From: Epiperipatus broadwayi
Lineage: Eukaryota; Onychophora; Udeonychophora; Euonychophora; Peripatidae
Direction of reading: 5' to 3'
DNA length: 64,000 nucleotides
Assembly: GCA_028023455.1 (NCBI GenBank)
Contig: JAQFVV010006633.1
Span: 186,001-250,000, forward strand
Position 1 is the first letter of the stretch. Each line of letters begins with the position of its first letter. Positions 46,213 through 58,859 of the stretch are shown piece by piece. The notes under the pieces were generated by a model that worked only from the letters and a program-made list of their open reading frames with translations, was not told the DNA's origin and searched no databases. The position numbers were made by a program, and so were the translations under genes.

Positions 46213-47232
46213 CAAGAGTTATTTTTTAAATTTTTTAAAATTATGTTGAAAGACTGATCAAAAAATATATAAATCATAAAATATGTTTATTTAATAACAC
46301 TAATGGATGTGAAGATAAATAATGTAGTCAATATGGATACACATTTTGTTAACATGGTAATAATATTATGTAGATATTATAACATGTATTAAGAGTTGTT
46401 ATATATCTTTTTGTTTAAATGTAAGTAGTTTATCACTGACGAAAGTAATCCATAAAAATATAATCATCCAACAAAAAAGTCCAAATGCATATCACTAACT
46501 GAAAATTCAAATATAAAAATGTCAAACCACCCTCTAAGCATTAAGATATTTATGCTGCTTGACATTCACACTTTGTATTTATTAACATAGGGTGTTTCTG
46601 AATATCTTAATGTTTGGGAGGATGATTTTGGCATTTTTATATTGATATCAAATATAAAGAGATAATAAATTCTAATAAAATCGTATTGCTAACAGAAATG
46701 TAAGAAGCTAACCACCACAGTTATTTTATACATAAATGTGTTTCATATAGCAAATGTTTGCTAAGTTTTAATACAATGACTGAATGAGAAATCTTCTCCT
46801 TTATAATCACACCTAGTCTATATTAGACTTGAAATTGAACTTTGATTAACACTTACACTGCAATAACACTGTGAAAATTGTTTTCACTCACAGTAAACTT
46901 TAAATTTAATATTAAACCATTATTATTTATCAGAATATAATAAATTTGATTTCATCTGATAGATATTTTTCTGTAAAAATAAAGTAAATTCTAAAAAAAA
47001 CATCATATTTGATTTCTTTAAATATTGATAAAGTATATCATGATCAAAACAAAAGCACTACTTTATCATTAAACTGTTATGAAGGATTAGTTTTTTTTTC
47101 AGAAACAAATAAAATCATTTTTGGTATTGGTTTTTAAAATGTGGACTAATAAATATCAATATCTGATAATTCTATCAATTTTTGTTTACAATTTTTTAAT
47201 AATTTTTAAAATATTGCAATATATTATAACAG
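45877..47232. other. AT-rich DNA (possible intron) with a hairpin and TA/TG microsatellite
   Basis: If the two exon calls are right, this is intron. It holds (TA)n(TG)n at about 46177-46212. It also holds an imperfect inverted repeat, 46509-46552 against 46599-46644, with the shared block ATATAAAAATG and ATTAAGATATT. Confidence 0.4.
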
Positions 47233-47355
47233 ATGGTCACTGATTACATATTAGCTAACAGTGTAAAACTACCCTCCCTGCAATTTGACTTTTTCAAAAA
47301 TGTTTTATTATTAACAAATTTAGAGACTGTCAAAGGATGGAAGAAACTAATGAAG
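47233..47355 (+). CDS. candidate internal exon (possible BRCT domain, part 2)
   Basis: An exactly 41-codon, phase 0-0 exon with acceptor ATTATAACAG before it and a strong donor AAG|GTAAGG after it. The other two frames contain stops. The product begins MVTDYILANSVKLPSLQFD and ends LLLTNLETVKGWKKLMK. Joined to 45773-45819 it gives ...CIVKN-MVTDYILANSVKLP..., which resembles the end of a BRCT repeat (I-V-x-x-W-V-x-D-x-I-x-x-x-x-x-L-P). The usual Trp is Met here and one residue is missing. The part after it resembles an inter-BRCT linker and the first strand of a second repeat. Such tandem repeats occur in DNA-damage proteins such as 53BP1. I did not find the remaining exons. The exon borders are better supported than the domain call. 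Confidence 0.4.
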
Positions 47356-50300
47356 GTAAGGTTTAAAAATGATTCAAGTTGCCAAATATTCAGATATTCT
47401 GGCATTTATAGAACTTTTTTGGAACTAAAATATTATGAATAAAATATATATATATCAATATTTTAAAACATATTTAGCAATATCTTCCAATATGTGGTGA
47501 ATTGACATTCATATGAATTGCTTTAGGAAAAAAATAGAAGAGTTAAATAAAATTATTAAAACATATTTAAATGCTTAAATAGTGAATTGTGTCAAAATCT
47601 TTTAATGTATGTATATATACGACTGCATTTAAAAATAGATATTCAGATCTAAGATTTGTAGTGTATTTGACAAAGGAAATGCATTTATTCATTCTATTTC
47701 TATAATTATTTCTTTCAAAATTAAAATATAACGTAAAAATATACATTTTAATGAATCAATTCTCATTTATATAATAATACGGAATATTTGATGGCACTAC
47801 TATCACTTTTGTTTGTTTTTTCATTCTTTTGTGGCTATTTATACTGTTATTTTACCCATTATACATTCATTTGATGGAAATAACTAAAACTAAAATAAAT
47901 ATTAATTTATTGGTCTAATGAATCTGATATCAATATTCAACAAAGAAAGTCATACAGACAAATGAACAATGCTGTTATTGATAGTCTTTGATCTTGGACT
48001 TTGAGGCAATTGCAAGACTACTAGTAAACTCCTCTTTTATTCATTAGCAATGAGAAAATAATGTACATTTTCTGTAGTTTACTAAAATATTTATAAATTA
48101 TTTTTACAAAACATTTGTTTAATAGTTAAAAAAAAAATTTATGATTTACTTGGATTTTATTTTTTAAAATGCAAGTGAAGGAATTAATAATAATGATAAA
48201 AAATAAACTATAATTAGTAACACTCTGCCAAACATTATAAAACTTTGGGTAATTTTAATAATTATAAATGCAATTGTACATTTTAGAATATAATTGCATA
48301 GTGTTATGATGACTGATCAATATTTCATTTGGTTTTGGAAATGTTCAATTAACCACAATTTTTATTTATTTTTACCAGTATTACCAAAATCAACCAATAA
48401 AAAAAGTTATCATTTTCATTATGTATTTCAATTTATTATTATTTTTCTATATTTGCAAAGTTCAAATATGATTTTTAAAATGTTCTTTATTAGTAAGCTC
48501 ATATTTCTAACAAATCAAGAATAATTTATTAATTCATAATATAAAGTAAATATTTTAACACTAAAATAAATCATTGAACTATATCTCAAACAACCACTAA
48601 AAAATGATGCCAAAAAACAACAACTTAGAAACATGGAGGGTTAAAGCATTTTTATATATTTTTAAAAATATTTGTAATAATGTTCATATTTCTAAACTTA
48701 AAAATTAAATGATTAGTATTATAATTATTATATATTATAGACTATTAATAAATACAAACTATAATTAAATTTAAATAAATATTTACATTAAAATTGCATA
48801 AAAAACATAAAGTGAATTTAAAATATCTGAAAAAATAAAATAGTATTCACTAAAAAACAAGAAATTAAAATCAAAGATGCTAAATTTTTGTTTCTAAGTG
48901 TTTATATCTCTTGCAGAAAATGAAATTAAAATATTTTAAAAATTAATGTATAAATTTCAACTCAAATGTAAGTGTTAATTGAAAGAAAAATTATTATAGT
49001 GGGACTTCTTTTAAGATATAATTTTAATCATTTCTTGTTTTCAATAGGATTTCATGAGTGAAAATTAAATCTGAGATGATCCATTAATGAAAAATGTTAT
49101 GGATTCACAACAGAAATAAAACAATAAAATAACTAAACATTAATATATTTTATGAATATTTTATTCCAAGATATATTATTTTGTTAATTTTATGTAAATG
49201 TGAATTATTCTAAATGACAATTTTTAAAAAAAAAATATCTTTAAGAATTATTTGTTTTGACAAGACATTTCATGCTCTTATTCAAATAAGTGAAATGTCA
49301 TGTGATAGTATCATAGAAAATTTATATACAGCATCTAATGAATGTAAATAAAATTAATAAAATTTAAAGAAAAAAAATTGAGTTAACATAAAATCCAAAA
49401 ACACAATTGATAACCATGGAAAAAGAATGAATTTTGATGAAGATAATTGCTACACTTATTCATATTATTAGTAATCACTTTAAAATGAAAACTAATCAAT
49501 AAATAATAACAAATATCAGATACAAACACAAAGTTCTCATTATAATACATACATATATAAGTCTGAGTTCAAGTATGTAGAAAAGGAAAGTTATGTTATA
49601 ACTGTTTAGAGTAATGATGAAGACTATAAAGAATTTATAGAGAAATCATGCAGCAGAACATAAATAATAAAAAAACACAAAACCTAATGATTTTCAATAA
49701 ATAATAAAATCTAATTAATTTCAATATATATTTTATTAATTTTATTTTAAAAAATATTTTTTTATACAAGATAAAATATATTTTCCATTATATATTTATT
49801 GAATTTTGTTTTTTATGTGTATAATATAAATGATATTCTCATCCACAAGTGTACATATAATTGTATTCATTTATGTATAAATTTATATGTATATCCTTAC
49901 AGATGTTTATATATGTGAGGTATAAACATATATGTCATAAGCATAAATATCTAAGTTCATCATGAATGATTCATAAAACAATCATACTGACAATTTGATT
50001 GGATCACACCTGCATCAATCGAGTTATAATGGAAGATGTGAACGAATCAAAATGGTAAGATGAATTCAGATATGTCGTATACATCTATGTATATAAAAAC
50101 TTTGTTTTAACATATAGATCATAAAAATTATAGATGTATATGTGTAAATACATACTCCTGTATTGCAGTAGTAAAATAAACAATATTGGTAGATATGACA
50201 AAGTATGTAAGATTTAACAAAAAAAAAAAATTATAAACTTAACGTTTAAAAATTCAATTAATTAGTTCATTAAATGCAATAAGAGATTTAAAAAAAACAA

Positions 50301-52600
50301 TATAAATACTGTAAAAAAACAGTGATAAAAAAAATCGTGCAGAAATTTGAAAATAAAATTTACTCATGCATAAATTTATAAGGTTTCTCAAGAAAACAAA
50401 AATATCTTGATGCCAAATAGTTACTAAGTAATCATTATGCTCAAACTATAAAGATATTATTATTTCATTGTTAATGGTGATTGTTTCTCAAACGTAATAT
50501 AAATTATTGAATATTAATTATTTTTGTAAAATCATCCAATTAAGTGCCCCAATATGAATTGAAATGCTTTAATTATGTTGATTTATGCACGTCAATATAT
50601 AATAAAATATTCTGCTCTTATGCTACTGCTAATCCCTTTTTACTTTTTTTTCATCAATTATTTTCAATTTTTTATTTATCACTGTTTTGAGATTGTATAT
50701 AATTTTCATCATGGAAAGATAATTTTAATAATAGTTTCATATATTTAGAATATAATAAATAAAAAAAAATAAACTGAATTGCATTAACTTTTTAATGTTT
50801 TATTTTTTTTTTTAACAAAATTGTAATTCAATTTACTTTTTATATTTTTTCAGATACTAAATATATATGCAATATAAAAATACACTCAAATACAGATATT
50901 AATTATTACATGATATGTGTATATCTAATGTTTAAAATGTTGATTAAATAAAAAAATAACTGATTCAAAAGAAAGAAAATGTGAGCTACAAAAATATAAA
51001 AGGAATTTAATATTTTACAGTATTTTATATTTATGACATTTGATCCAAAGAAAAAAAAAGTAGCAGAAATTGTGTAAAAATTTGTTTTGTCTTTTTCTTT
51101 TAAAAAAGAAAGAATGAAAGAAAATTATATATACACATAGTATTCACATAGTATTTATCTATTTTGAAACAGCAACAACAACAAAAAAAAAACAATTCTT
51201 TTAAAATAAGTGATAAAAAACAGCATTTTTGTAGCAAAACTTCATATTTTAAAACATCAAGAGAATTAAATTAAAAAATAATTATTCATATTAGGGCCAT
51301 TATTAAATCATACATTTATTAATAAAATAAAAAGTTACTTTAGAATCAGTTTTGAAAATAATTTTATATATGTTAATGAATATTTCATACAGCTATTACT
51401 ATTATATAAATATAATGATATCTAAAAGCTAAAGAATAAATATTATAAAGTAATAATGAAAAGTTTTGTCCATGGTACAGTACAAATTAAAATTTGTGTA
51501 TTTAGCATATCTCTGTAGATTATTTAAGCTTAAACTTTAGTCATAATTACTATTCCCTATTGATTTCTAACTGTTTACATGGAACAAAGATGCCAAAAAT
51601 TTTCTTCATGCAACAGATCTTTGTCATTGTTTTAATCTTATGCAGATTTCCAAGTTTTTATATCTTTTTACCTACCCAATATATAGCAATAATAGAAATA
51701 TATAAAAACAATGAAGACACTCATATAGAAGTCATTGCCTAAATTTTTATGCTGTGTGGACATTATTAAAATGAAAATGAATACATGAATTTTGCTCAGT
51801 AATAAGCATATTGGGTTATGCAAATATATATTTTAATTCATTTAAAACAATTGCAACAAAATAGATAAAAAATTTATGAAAACTATGTATGCATGTATGT
51901 GCAACTGATAGATAGTGCAATCATTGCAATGAAAGTTTAATTAGTTAAATAGATAATTTTCTGTATTACTTAATTTTATATCACACTTCATTTAAAATAT
52001 ATTTTTCGTTATTTGTAAAATATAATAATTATTTCAATTATTAAATTCATTATCAGTAAATTTACATTAAACAAAAGCATCCAAACTGTAACTAAAAATG
52101 AATTTTTTAAAAAATATAAATACTTTCCATTAAAATATAAAAAGGAAAATAAAACAAAATTCTTCCCAAGGTCCCCAAAAAAAAATAAAAAAATAAAAAT
52201 CACCCCCCTAAAAGTACATTGGAGAAACAGTAAATTATAAAATAAATGCACTTCACCATTAGAAAATTGGTCCATCTTATTATTGCCCTTATTCAAATCA
52301 TTAAAAACACAAGATAAATATGATATGTTGTCAAAAATACAACCTTTTTACTTAAAAGCATCCATTTTTTTTCTGGAAAGCAATTTCACAAAAAAATTGT
52401 CAAATTCTGAAAAGTGTTAGGAAAAATATGTCATGATACATAATTTAAAAAATCTAAATACTTTTATTTTACCTTTCATTTATCTAAAAATAAACAACAA
52501 ATCTTATAATCCTTTAATTAAAAAGAAATCAAATTGAATATTAATTAAATAAAATTTGAAAAATTTAACATCAAACAAATAGATTTTAATTTGTAAAGAA
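47356..52600. other. AT-rich DNA, no gene firmly supported
   Basis: I looked for continuation of the possible BRCT gene. An acceptor-like TTCTTGTTTTCAATAG at about 49032-49047 leads to only seven codons before a stop (frame DFMSEN), with an AATAAA at about 49116. This is a weak terminal-exon candidate. A slightly G+C-richer patch at 49998-50055 ends in ATG|GTAAGA but has no good acceptor. A small perfect stem-loop (GACATTTCA...TGAAATGTC) lies near 49264-49299. The ORFs at 48294 and 51560 have no support. Confidence 0.4.
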
Positions 52601-52641
52601 ACCAATTCTTTATTAAAATAAAAGTCATCAAATCAAAATGG

Positions 52642-52823
52642 TCAAAGAGTAATGTATTTCTTCATAAATATCATTAATTTATCTTTGGTTGATGTGAAAG
52701 TCTTCAACATATCTTCACAGGCAGCTCTTGTTGGATTGTTACTGCAATAAAGATAAATTCCTATGATAACAGCAAAAATTGTTGCACAAATTGTGATAAC
52801 CAGTCCAGTATAACATTTTGGAC
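52642..52823 (-). CDS. candidate terminal exon of a single-pass membrane protein
   Basis: On the minus strand a pyrimidine-rich tract and acceptor (TTTTGTTTTATTGTAG) lead into an open frame of 59 full codons plus stop, entered in phase 1 (split codon ending GT). The product starts PKCYTG and has a hydrophobic segment LVITICATIFAVIIGIYLY flanked by Cys. A 33-residue tail with CSNNPTRAACEDMLKTF and a basic end, FMKKYITL, follows. An AATAAA signal (52609-52614, minus) lies about 28 nt after the stop. Phase-1 entry is common for exons that follow extracellular modules. I read it as the transmembrane and cytoplasmic end of a type I membrane or secreted-type protein. The family is not recognised and upstream exons were not found. 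The upstream part of the longer open frame (52824-52971) belongs to intron and SINE. Confidence 0.5.
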
Positions 52824-52884
52824 CTACAATAAAACAAAAAGATAAAAAATAAACATTATAATATATGTGCATATAAATATTTAT

Positions 52885-53180
52885 GTATAGTAAAGATAAA
52901 ACAGCCTTTACATAGCCTAATGCAAAAGCAAAAACTCCTTTAGCCCACCTCAGTAGTAAAAAAAGAGTCAAAATTTCATCAGGTCTTCCATTTGTTAGAA
53001 AGCATATGAGTAGTTTTCCATCTTTGTTTACTTTACCAATATAGAATGATTAGCAGGAGTAGCTGTGGGTTTACAAACCAAAAAAAAAAAAATCTTAAAC
53101 ATTATTAGATATTGAAAGGATTTGAACTCACATCATAGGGAAAGCAGTCAGATATACTACTATTATATCACATGATAGAT
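52885..53180 (-). mobile_element. tRNA-derived SINE
   Basis: Minus strand. A tRNA-like head carries ATAATAGTAGTATATCTGAC (A-box region) and GTGAGTTCAAATCCTTTC (B-box-like). It is followed by a poly-T/poly-A junction (53077-53088), then a body with GCTACTCCTGCTAATCAT, AAACAAATGGAAGACCTGAT-like and TGAGGTGGGCTAAAGGAGTT segments, and it ends near GTAAAGATAAAACAGCC. It sits in the presumed last intron of the minus-strand gene. The exact ends and a target duplication were not resolved. Confidence 0.55.
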
Positions 53181-53406
53181 ATATGTATAAATTCTGTGTA
53201 GAAAAAAGTAACTAGGTTATAATCAATAAGCGATAACCTTTAATCATACTGGGTGTAGCCTGTTATTGCTTATTATTTTCTTAGCACATTTATTTTTTAG
53301 AATAATAATATTAAAAGATAGATGAATAGTTGCATATATAAAAAATCACTTTACTACTATTATTAATACATAAGGCTGTTTACATTTTGAAATTTATGTA
53401 CTCGAT

Positions 53407-54335
53407 TAGCCACTGCACACCACTTGATGTCACTGATTCCATGCAAAAGCACAGAAATATCCCATTTGCTTTGCAATACTATCCAAATAGTGCACACATC
53501 ACAGATCACTATGGTATTATAGGAGGATATATAGAATTCAAGTGGCCATAACTCTTTTCATGTGCATTCGAAGTAATGATTTTTCACATGACCTGATGTA
53601 GTTTTAGATAGTAATAATTATTAGCCCATTGCTGCACTTCTGTTCACATCCTTTTAAGATGAAACGAATTGCAAAAGTATATGTCCCAGCACCATTTTAC
53701 AGAATTCATGCAATAAAGGAATTTTGTGCAAGAACAGCTATGAGACTACTAAAACAGCTGTGGTTGTCATTGTTTTTAAAAGCATAAGCTTGGTTTGATC
53801 AGATGGTAATTTTAAAACGGAATTATTACATTTTATTAAATATAGTTGTTTCATAAATTTTTTAAAAATAGTTTTCAAAATGTCATGGAATGTTTCTAAT
53901 ATATATATTTGATCAGAGTAGTGCATGTCTTGGCCGATCTTTCCTATTGTCAAAACCATCAGTCCCCCTCCCTGCACAAACCAGTGCTATGTGCTGCCAT
54001 GTATAGTATAATTAAAAAATGTTTGATCAGAGTAGTGTATCTTTTGGCCAGTCCCCCTTCTTGCACATTCCAACGCTATGCACTGACATGTATAATGTAA
54101 TTAAAAAATATAATTTAGAAACTAATGCTTTTCCCAAAAAACGTAAATGCACTTTTTTAAAAAAAAGTGTTTTAAAAAAAAATAAATGTAATTCCCTATA
54201 AAAAAAAGAAACAGATGAAAGTGTTATATTATTTGTTTTTGAATAAATAATAACAAAATTGTAAATCAGCCTGGTAATGTTATATCTATTGTTTTTTGAC
54301 TAGCAACAGAGCCATCAAGTGGTGTGTGGTGGCTA
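53407..54335. mobile_element. TA-flanked miniature DNA element with TIRs
   Basis: The ends GCCACTGCACACCACTTGATG (given as GCCACTGCACACC, ACTTGATG; 53409-53429) and, as the reverse complement of the right end, GCCACCACACACCACTTGATG (54313-54333) form ~21-bp terminal inverted repeats with two mismatches. A TA dinucleotide lies on both sides (53407-53408, 54334-54335), as left by Tc1/mariner-type and some other transposases. The element is about 925 bp long and has no transposase frame. Inside, a ~110-bp segment is duplicated in tandem (53911-54019 and 54022-54110; GATCAGAGTAGTG at the head of each). Confidence 0.6.
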
Positions 54336-54439
54336 GTCAACTAGAACCAAAATTTATTTGATAGAAAATCAGAGATGTAGAATGTGATATAAAATGATTT
54401 ATCATTAGATGAAATCCAATTTTTTTTATACCTGGGTCA

Positions 54440-55420
54440 TATAACCCAGCCAAGTTAAATATTCCCATTCTCTGAACAGAAAAAATCATTTATAATAACT
54501 ACCTCATCAACTGTAGCAATCCAATCAACAATCATCAAATTACTCTTTTAATGCTGATACATTTTCTTTTTCCTTCTATCCCATTTTAATAAAGATGCTT
54601 CATTAATTTCAATTCTTTATTCTTGTTATGAAGTCTTAAACAAAAAACAAACAAACAAAAAACTTATTCATTCTTTTGACATTTACGTTTCTTCTACTTT
54701 CCATACACTTCCCCAAATCTCTTCAATATTTTATATTTCAAAAATACATGTATAATATGTCCTTTCCTATATACATGTAAACCATAAATACAGACCAAAT
54801 TATCATCCTATTTTCATTTTCTTTTATATCAAAAGTTCTTTCTTGTCTTTGTATCATATATTGCATTATTATACATCATTTTTATATTTAATAAATTGTT
54901 TTTTTATACCAATCTAAGGTTTTTTTTTATTATTTCAAATTCATTTTTTATATTTTTCCTTTTTTTCCTATCCTAATTTTTCTTAATCTATCTACAATAT
55001 ATTCTTTACATATTTATTTTCATTTTTTACACAAATAATTGTTGTAAAACTTTTCTAGACTATTGTCTTTTATTGTCCACTCAGAATCTAATTAAATACT
55101 CCTTTACCTATCTCTATTTTTATTCATGAATTGTAATCTTCTAAACATTTTAAATTTGCTGTAAATTTGTCTTACTAAAATGAAAATCAATCCTACGTCC
55201 TGTTGAATAGTCTCATTTATTGTGCACAATTTTAAAAACCCTAATATTTTATTGCTTTGTTGTAATAAATTGTGACTTCAACCTGTCTTTAATATGTCTT
55301 ACATATACAGAATTAAATATTTTCTCAAAGAATAAAAATATTTCTAGTATTTGTTTCTCTAAATATAAGACACAAGTATTGAAAGCACAAATAGAGTAGG
55401 ATCCAAAAAAAAAAGCAATA
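54440..55420. other. pyrimidine-rich DNA, possible decayed minus-strand LINE
   Basis: Strong T+C bias on + with almost no G, as seen where an A-rich LINE lies on the minus strand. Minus-strand fragments such as KDILYMYF and CMESRRNVNVKRMNK are suggestive, but no diagnostic motif survives. I do not assign it to a family. Confidence 0.2.
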
Positions 55421-55424
55421 TAGA

Positions 55425-55850
55425 TATTAGTAGTATGTCAGACAGAGTGATAAAATTAGTTATTTAATTTAATGAAAAATACCAAATGCAAATCATTCAA
55501 GTTAATGCTTAAACAAATTCACATTATAATGAAGAAGTAGAAAAATTATATATAGATGTACAAAATACTTCTGAACATATCAACAACATTTTAAAATTAT
55601 CATGAGAAACTTTAATGCTAAAATTAATAAAATGATTGAAAGTTAAAAATGCATGGATAAACTTGGCTATGGTAACAGAAATAAATGGAATTTGCAGAAA
55701 AAAAATGCATATTTTGAAAATAAACATGGAAACATTCAAATGGAAGTACAACAGAATTTGATTATATTTTCACTATTAAAAATATGTACTTCAAGATCTT
55801 ATTAGATTCAACATAGAATGCAATAATCAATTCATGAAATTTTATATACA
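55425..55850 (+). pseudogene. second RTE endonuclease fragment
   Basis: Plus-strand remnant homologous to the endonuclease of the RTE at 38.5-39.0 kb. RVIKLVI-FNEKYQMQIIQV corresponds to ARLVIQFNSRYQMHIIYV there. TNSHYNEEVEKLYIDVQN corresponds to SSHSDEVVEDFYMDVQK. KLGYGNRNKW corresponds to SFGYGNRNER. Stops and frameshifts interrupt it, and the catalytic DFNAR block is reduced to FNAKIN. It is an old fragment on the opposite strand from the first RTE. Confidence 0.65.
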
Positions 55851-57645
55851 TACCATTACTATTATTTATAGTGTTCTTCTTTACTTCCTTGCTGAAACTT
55901 TTGTCCCGAATTATGTGTTGACAATAAAATTAAAGTTTTATATAAAATAATAAAAGTGGTAGGTATATTTCTGATTATATAGAAATGTTAGGCATTTTTC
56001 AATTTAATTTTTTCTATAAAACTATTTTACTTAATTGCTAATATATATTTTAATAAATGTTTTGTTCAACTCATATGGCATAGCAAGAAAATAGAGCATA
56101 TCAAACTTTCTTTCAGGTATTTGGCAATTCTAATTGAGATGGTTTTATAATCTATGTGTGGAATTTCCTACCAAATAATAAAAATAATTCCATATTATAC
56201 TATTTCCTTTTTTACTTGGCAATCTTTAAAAAAATGTTCATTAAATAATATTTATGAAAAATTAAACTGCTTCTGACAAGTACACAGATAAAAATTAATT
56301 TGTTAAATCCATTGAATATTTTTAGAATTTATCTTAGTTAGCACTTAAAAATTTCTTGACATTAATAAATTTTTAATATAATTACTTTCACTAAACCAAT
56401 AGACAGCTTTTTTCTTAAATGAAATGTACATCAGACATATCAACCGAAAATATCCTCATATTGTGATTATAAATTTGCCTATCTTAGAATATAATATTTT
56501 CTTTTGAGCTGTCAATCAATACAGAAATAAAAAAGACTTAGTATTTCTCTAGACATTTTTCACATTGTTTGCTGTTTTATTATTTTGCCTTTTTTAAAGA
56601 AAAAATTTCATGTCTAAAACATTTGTGTTAGAATTTTATGATCCTTGTACCATATTTCTTATGAGAGTTTCAAAAAAATAAATTAAAAATTATTTTCATA
56701 TTAAAACATTATAACTAGCCTTTCATATAATTTTAAAGACAAATTTTGAACTCTTCAATTAATAGAGGAATTTTATGTGATATATAAATTTAAAATTGAA
56801 ATCTTTCAACTAAAAATTTTTTTTTTCTCTTTTAAAATCACTCATCCTCCTTTAATATAAAATATGATGTAAGTACATTTTAAAGTAAAACAAAATTTTG
56901 ATTATTTAAAAAATTGAATTTGTAGCAAAGTTTATTTCATAAAATTATTCGTAATTGTAATCTGTCTTATATAAAGTGTGACAGAAAATTGATGTGGGTT
57001 CAAAACCTTAGATTTTTTTCCTTTACTTTTAGGCAATTAGCTTAATTAGCATAAATGAATAAATGATTGTTTCTAAATGCAGAAGTGCATTAATTTTAAA
57101 GCCTAATCAACATTGATAAAAACAAAAATACCATCTGGAGTTCATTAATTACTCAAACTTACACTGAATGGCTCAAGAATAGAGTAAACAGAATTGTTCA
57201 TGAAAGAATATGAGACATTATTAATGGCATGGTGACATTACTTTCTATGTGGAAGTTTAACATATATCAAAAATGTATTTTACACACTCACTCATAAATT
57301 TGTATAAAATTTAAGCTTGTTGACACCTAATCAACAGAAAAAATTTATACATATAAGAATGTTAATGACTGAATATGAGTTTTGTGATTTGGTTTTATTC
57401 ATTTATAAAAGAAAAATTGTAGCATATATTTTTTTTCATTATAGTACAAAAACATTTTGTATTATTAAGAAAAATGTTTAAGTATGTATGGATCTCTTCT
57501 CATTTCAAAAATAGTTGAAACTTTTTTAACCTGTTTCACCGTTATATATGTGTGTATGCATATTGTAAATAAAAATGGAAATATCTAGAAAAAACAATAT
57601 ATGAATTTTATTAGTGCATTGTTAAATTGTAATTCTATTTATAAA
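55851..57645. other. AT-rich DNA, nothing recognised
   Basis: No gene, RNA or repeat family supported. Confidence 0.5.
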
Positions 57646-57649
57646 GTAA

Positions 57650-58710
57650 TAAACCCCTCCACCTAGTGCCATATATAATATTAAATTAGCAATGTTAAAA
57701 ATGAGGATACTCTCATTCCAGCCATAAGATAAAGACTGATAAAATTAAAGACTCTTATTTTCAAAACTAAATGCACTTGTATAGGATAATCTTAAGTGTA
57801 TTGAAACAAGAACATAAAGTAAATGATATTTCATGTTAATAAGATTATCAAAATAAATGGATGCAAAGTAAATGATTTAATATATCCACACTCTTGTTTC
57901 AAGACACTTAAAATTGGTTTATATAAGTTCATTTAGGTTTGAAAATAAGATGGTCATTCTTAATTTTGCAGTCTTTATCTTGTAGATGAAATGAGAGTAT
58001 CCTTGTATTTAATATAGCTGATTTAATGTTATATATGGTGATAGTGAGAAAGATTTATTACCTTTAAACAGAATTACAATCTGACACTGCTCTAGTAAAA
58101 TCCATTAATTATTACATAATTTAATATCTTCTAATATTAGCATAAAGTAAATTATAATATTACATAAGTTGTTAATAAGATTACCAAAAGAAATTGATGT
58201 AAAGTAAATGATTTTATATATTCACATTTTCACTTCAAGACATTTTGATTTGAAAATAAGATAGTTGTTCTTATTTTCTCAAAGTCTTTATCTTGTGGCA
58301 GAATGAGTGTATCCTCATATTTAACATCACTGATTTAATAATATATACAGTACTAGTGATGGAAAATTTAATACTTTCTAAATAGACTTACAATCTGACA
58401 AGACTAGTAAAATTCACTGATTATTACATAGTTTAACAGCTTCTAATATTAGACCAAAGTAAATTATATTTCATAAGTGTTAATGATATTATCAAAAGAA
58501 ATAGATATAAATTGAATGATTTAATATATTCATGCTTGTTTCAAGAGTCATAAGATTGGCCTATATCAATGCATTTAGGTTTGAAAATAAGGTGGTCATT
58601 CTTATTTTCTCATAGTCCTTATCTTGCAGCTAGAATGAGAGTACTCTCATATTTAATATCACTGGTTTAATGTCATATATGACTACTAGTAAGGAAGGTT
58701 TATTATATGT
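57650..58710 (+). repeat. array R3: inverted copy plus three direct ~310-330-bp units
   Basis: The anchor GAAAATAAG of each direct unit lies at 57941, 58252 and 58583 (spacings 311 and 331). Units share TTTAGGTTTGAAAATAAG, GTCTTTATCTTG and GAGAGTATCC. Bases 57655-57815 are the reverse complement of the unit segment 57890-58045 (ATACTCTCATT, ATAAAGACTG, CTTATTTTCAAA order), so the array opens with a palindrome centred near 57852. No coding potential. Confidence 0.85.
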
Positions 58711-58859
58711 TAAAAAAAAACAATATTAAAATTTATGTTATTTGATTAGTACTTTATTAATATTTATTCTACATTATTTCAAGTTTTGGTTATTACATAT
58801 GGATTATGTTTTCAGAAACCAGTGATCTAAAAAAAAAGAAAAGTCTATATAGAACTCTT

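Noticed and set aside
49032-49120. Terminal exon of the possible BRCT gene (acceptor, DFMSEN stop, AATAAA)
   Set aside because: Only seven codons, and AATAAA strings are expected by chance in such AT-rich sequence. Kept only as a note.
52824-52971. Upstream part of the minus-strand 109-residue ORF as protein
   Set aside because: It lies upstream of a good splice acceptor and overlaps the end of a tRNA-derived SINE, so it is intron.
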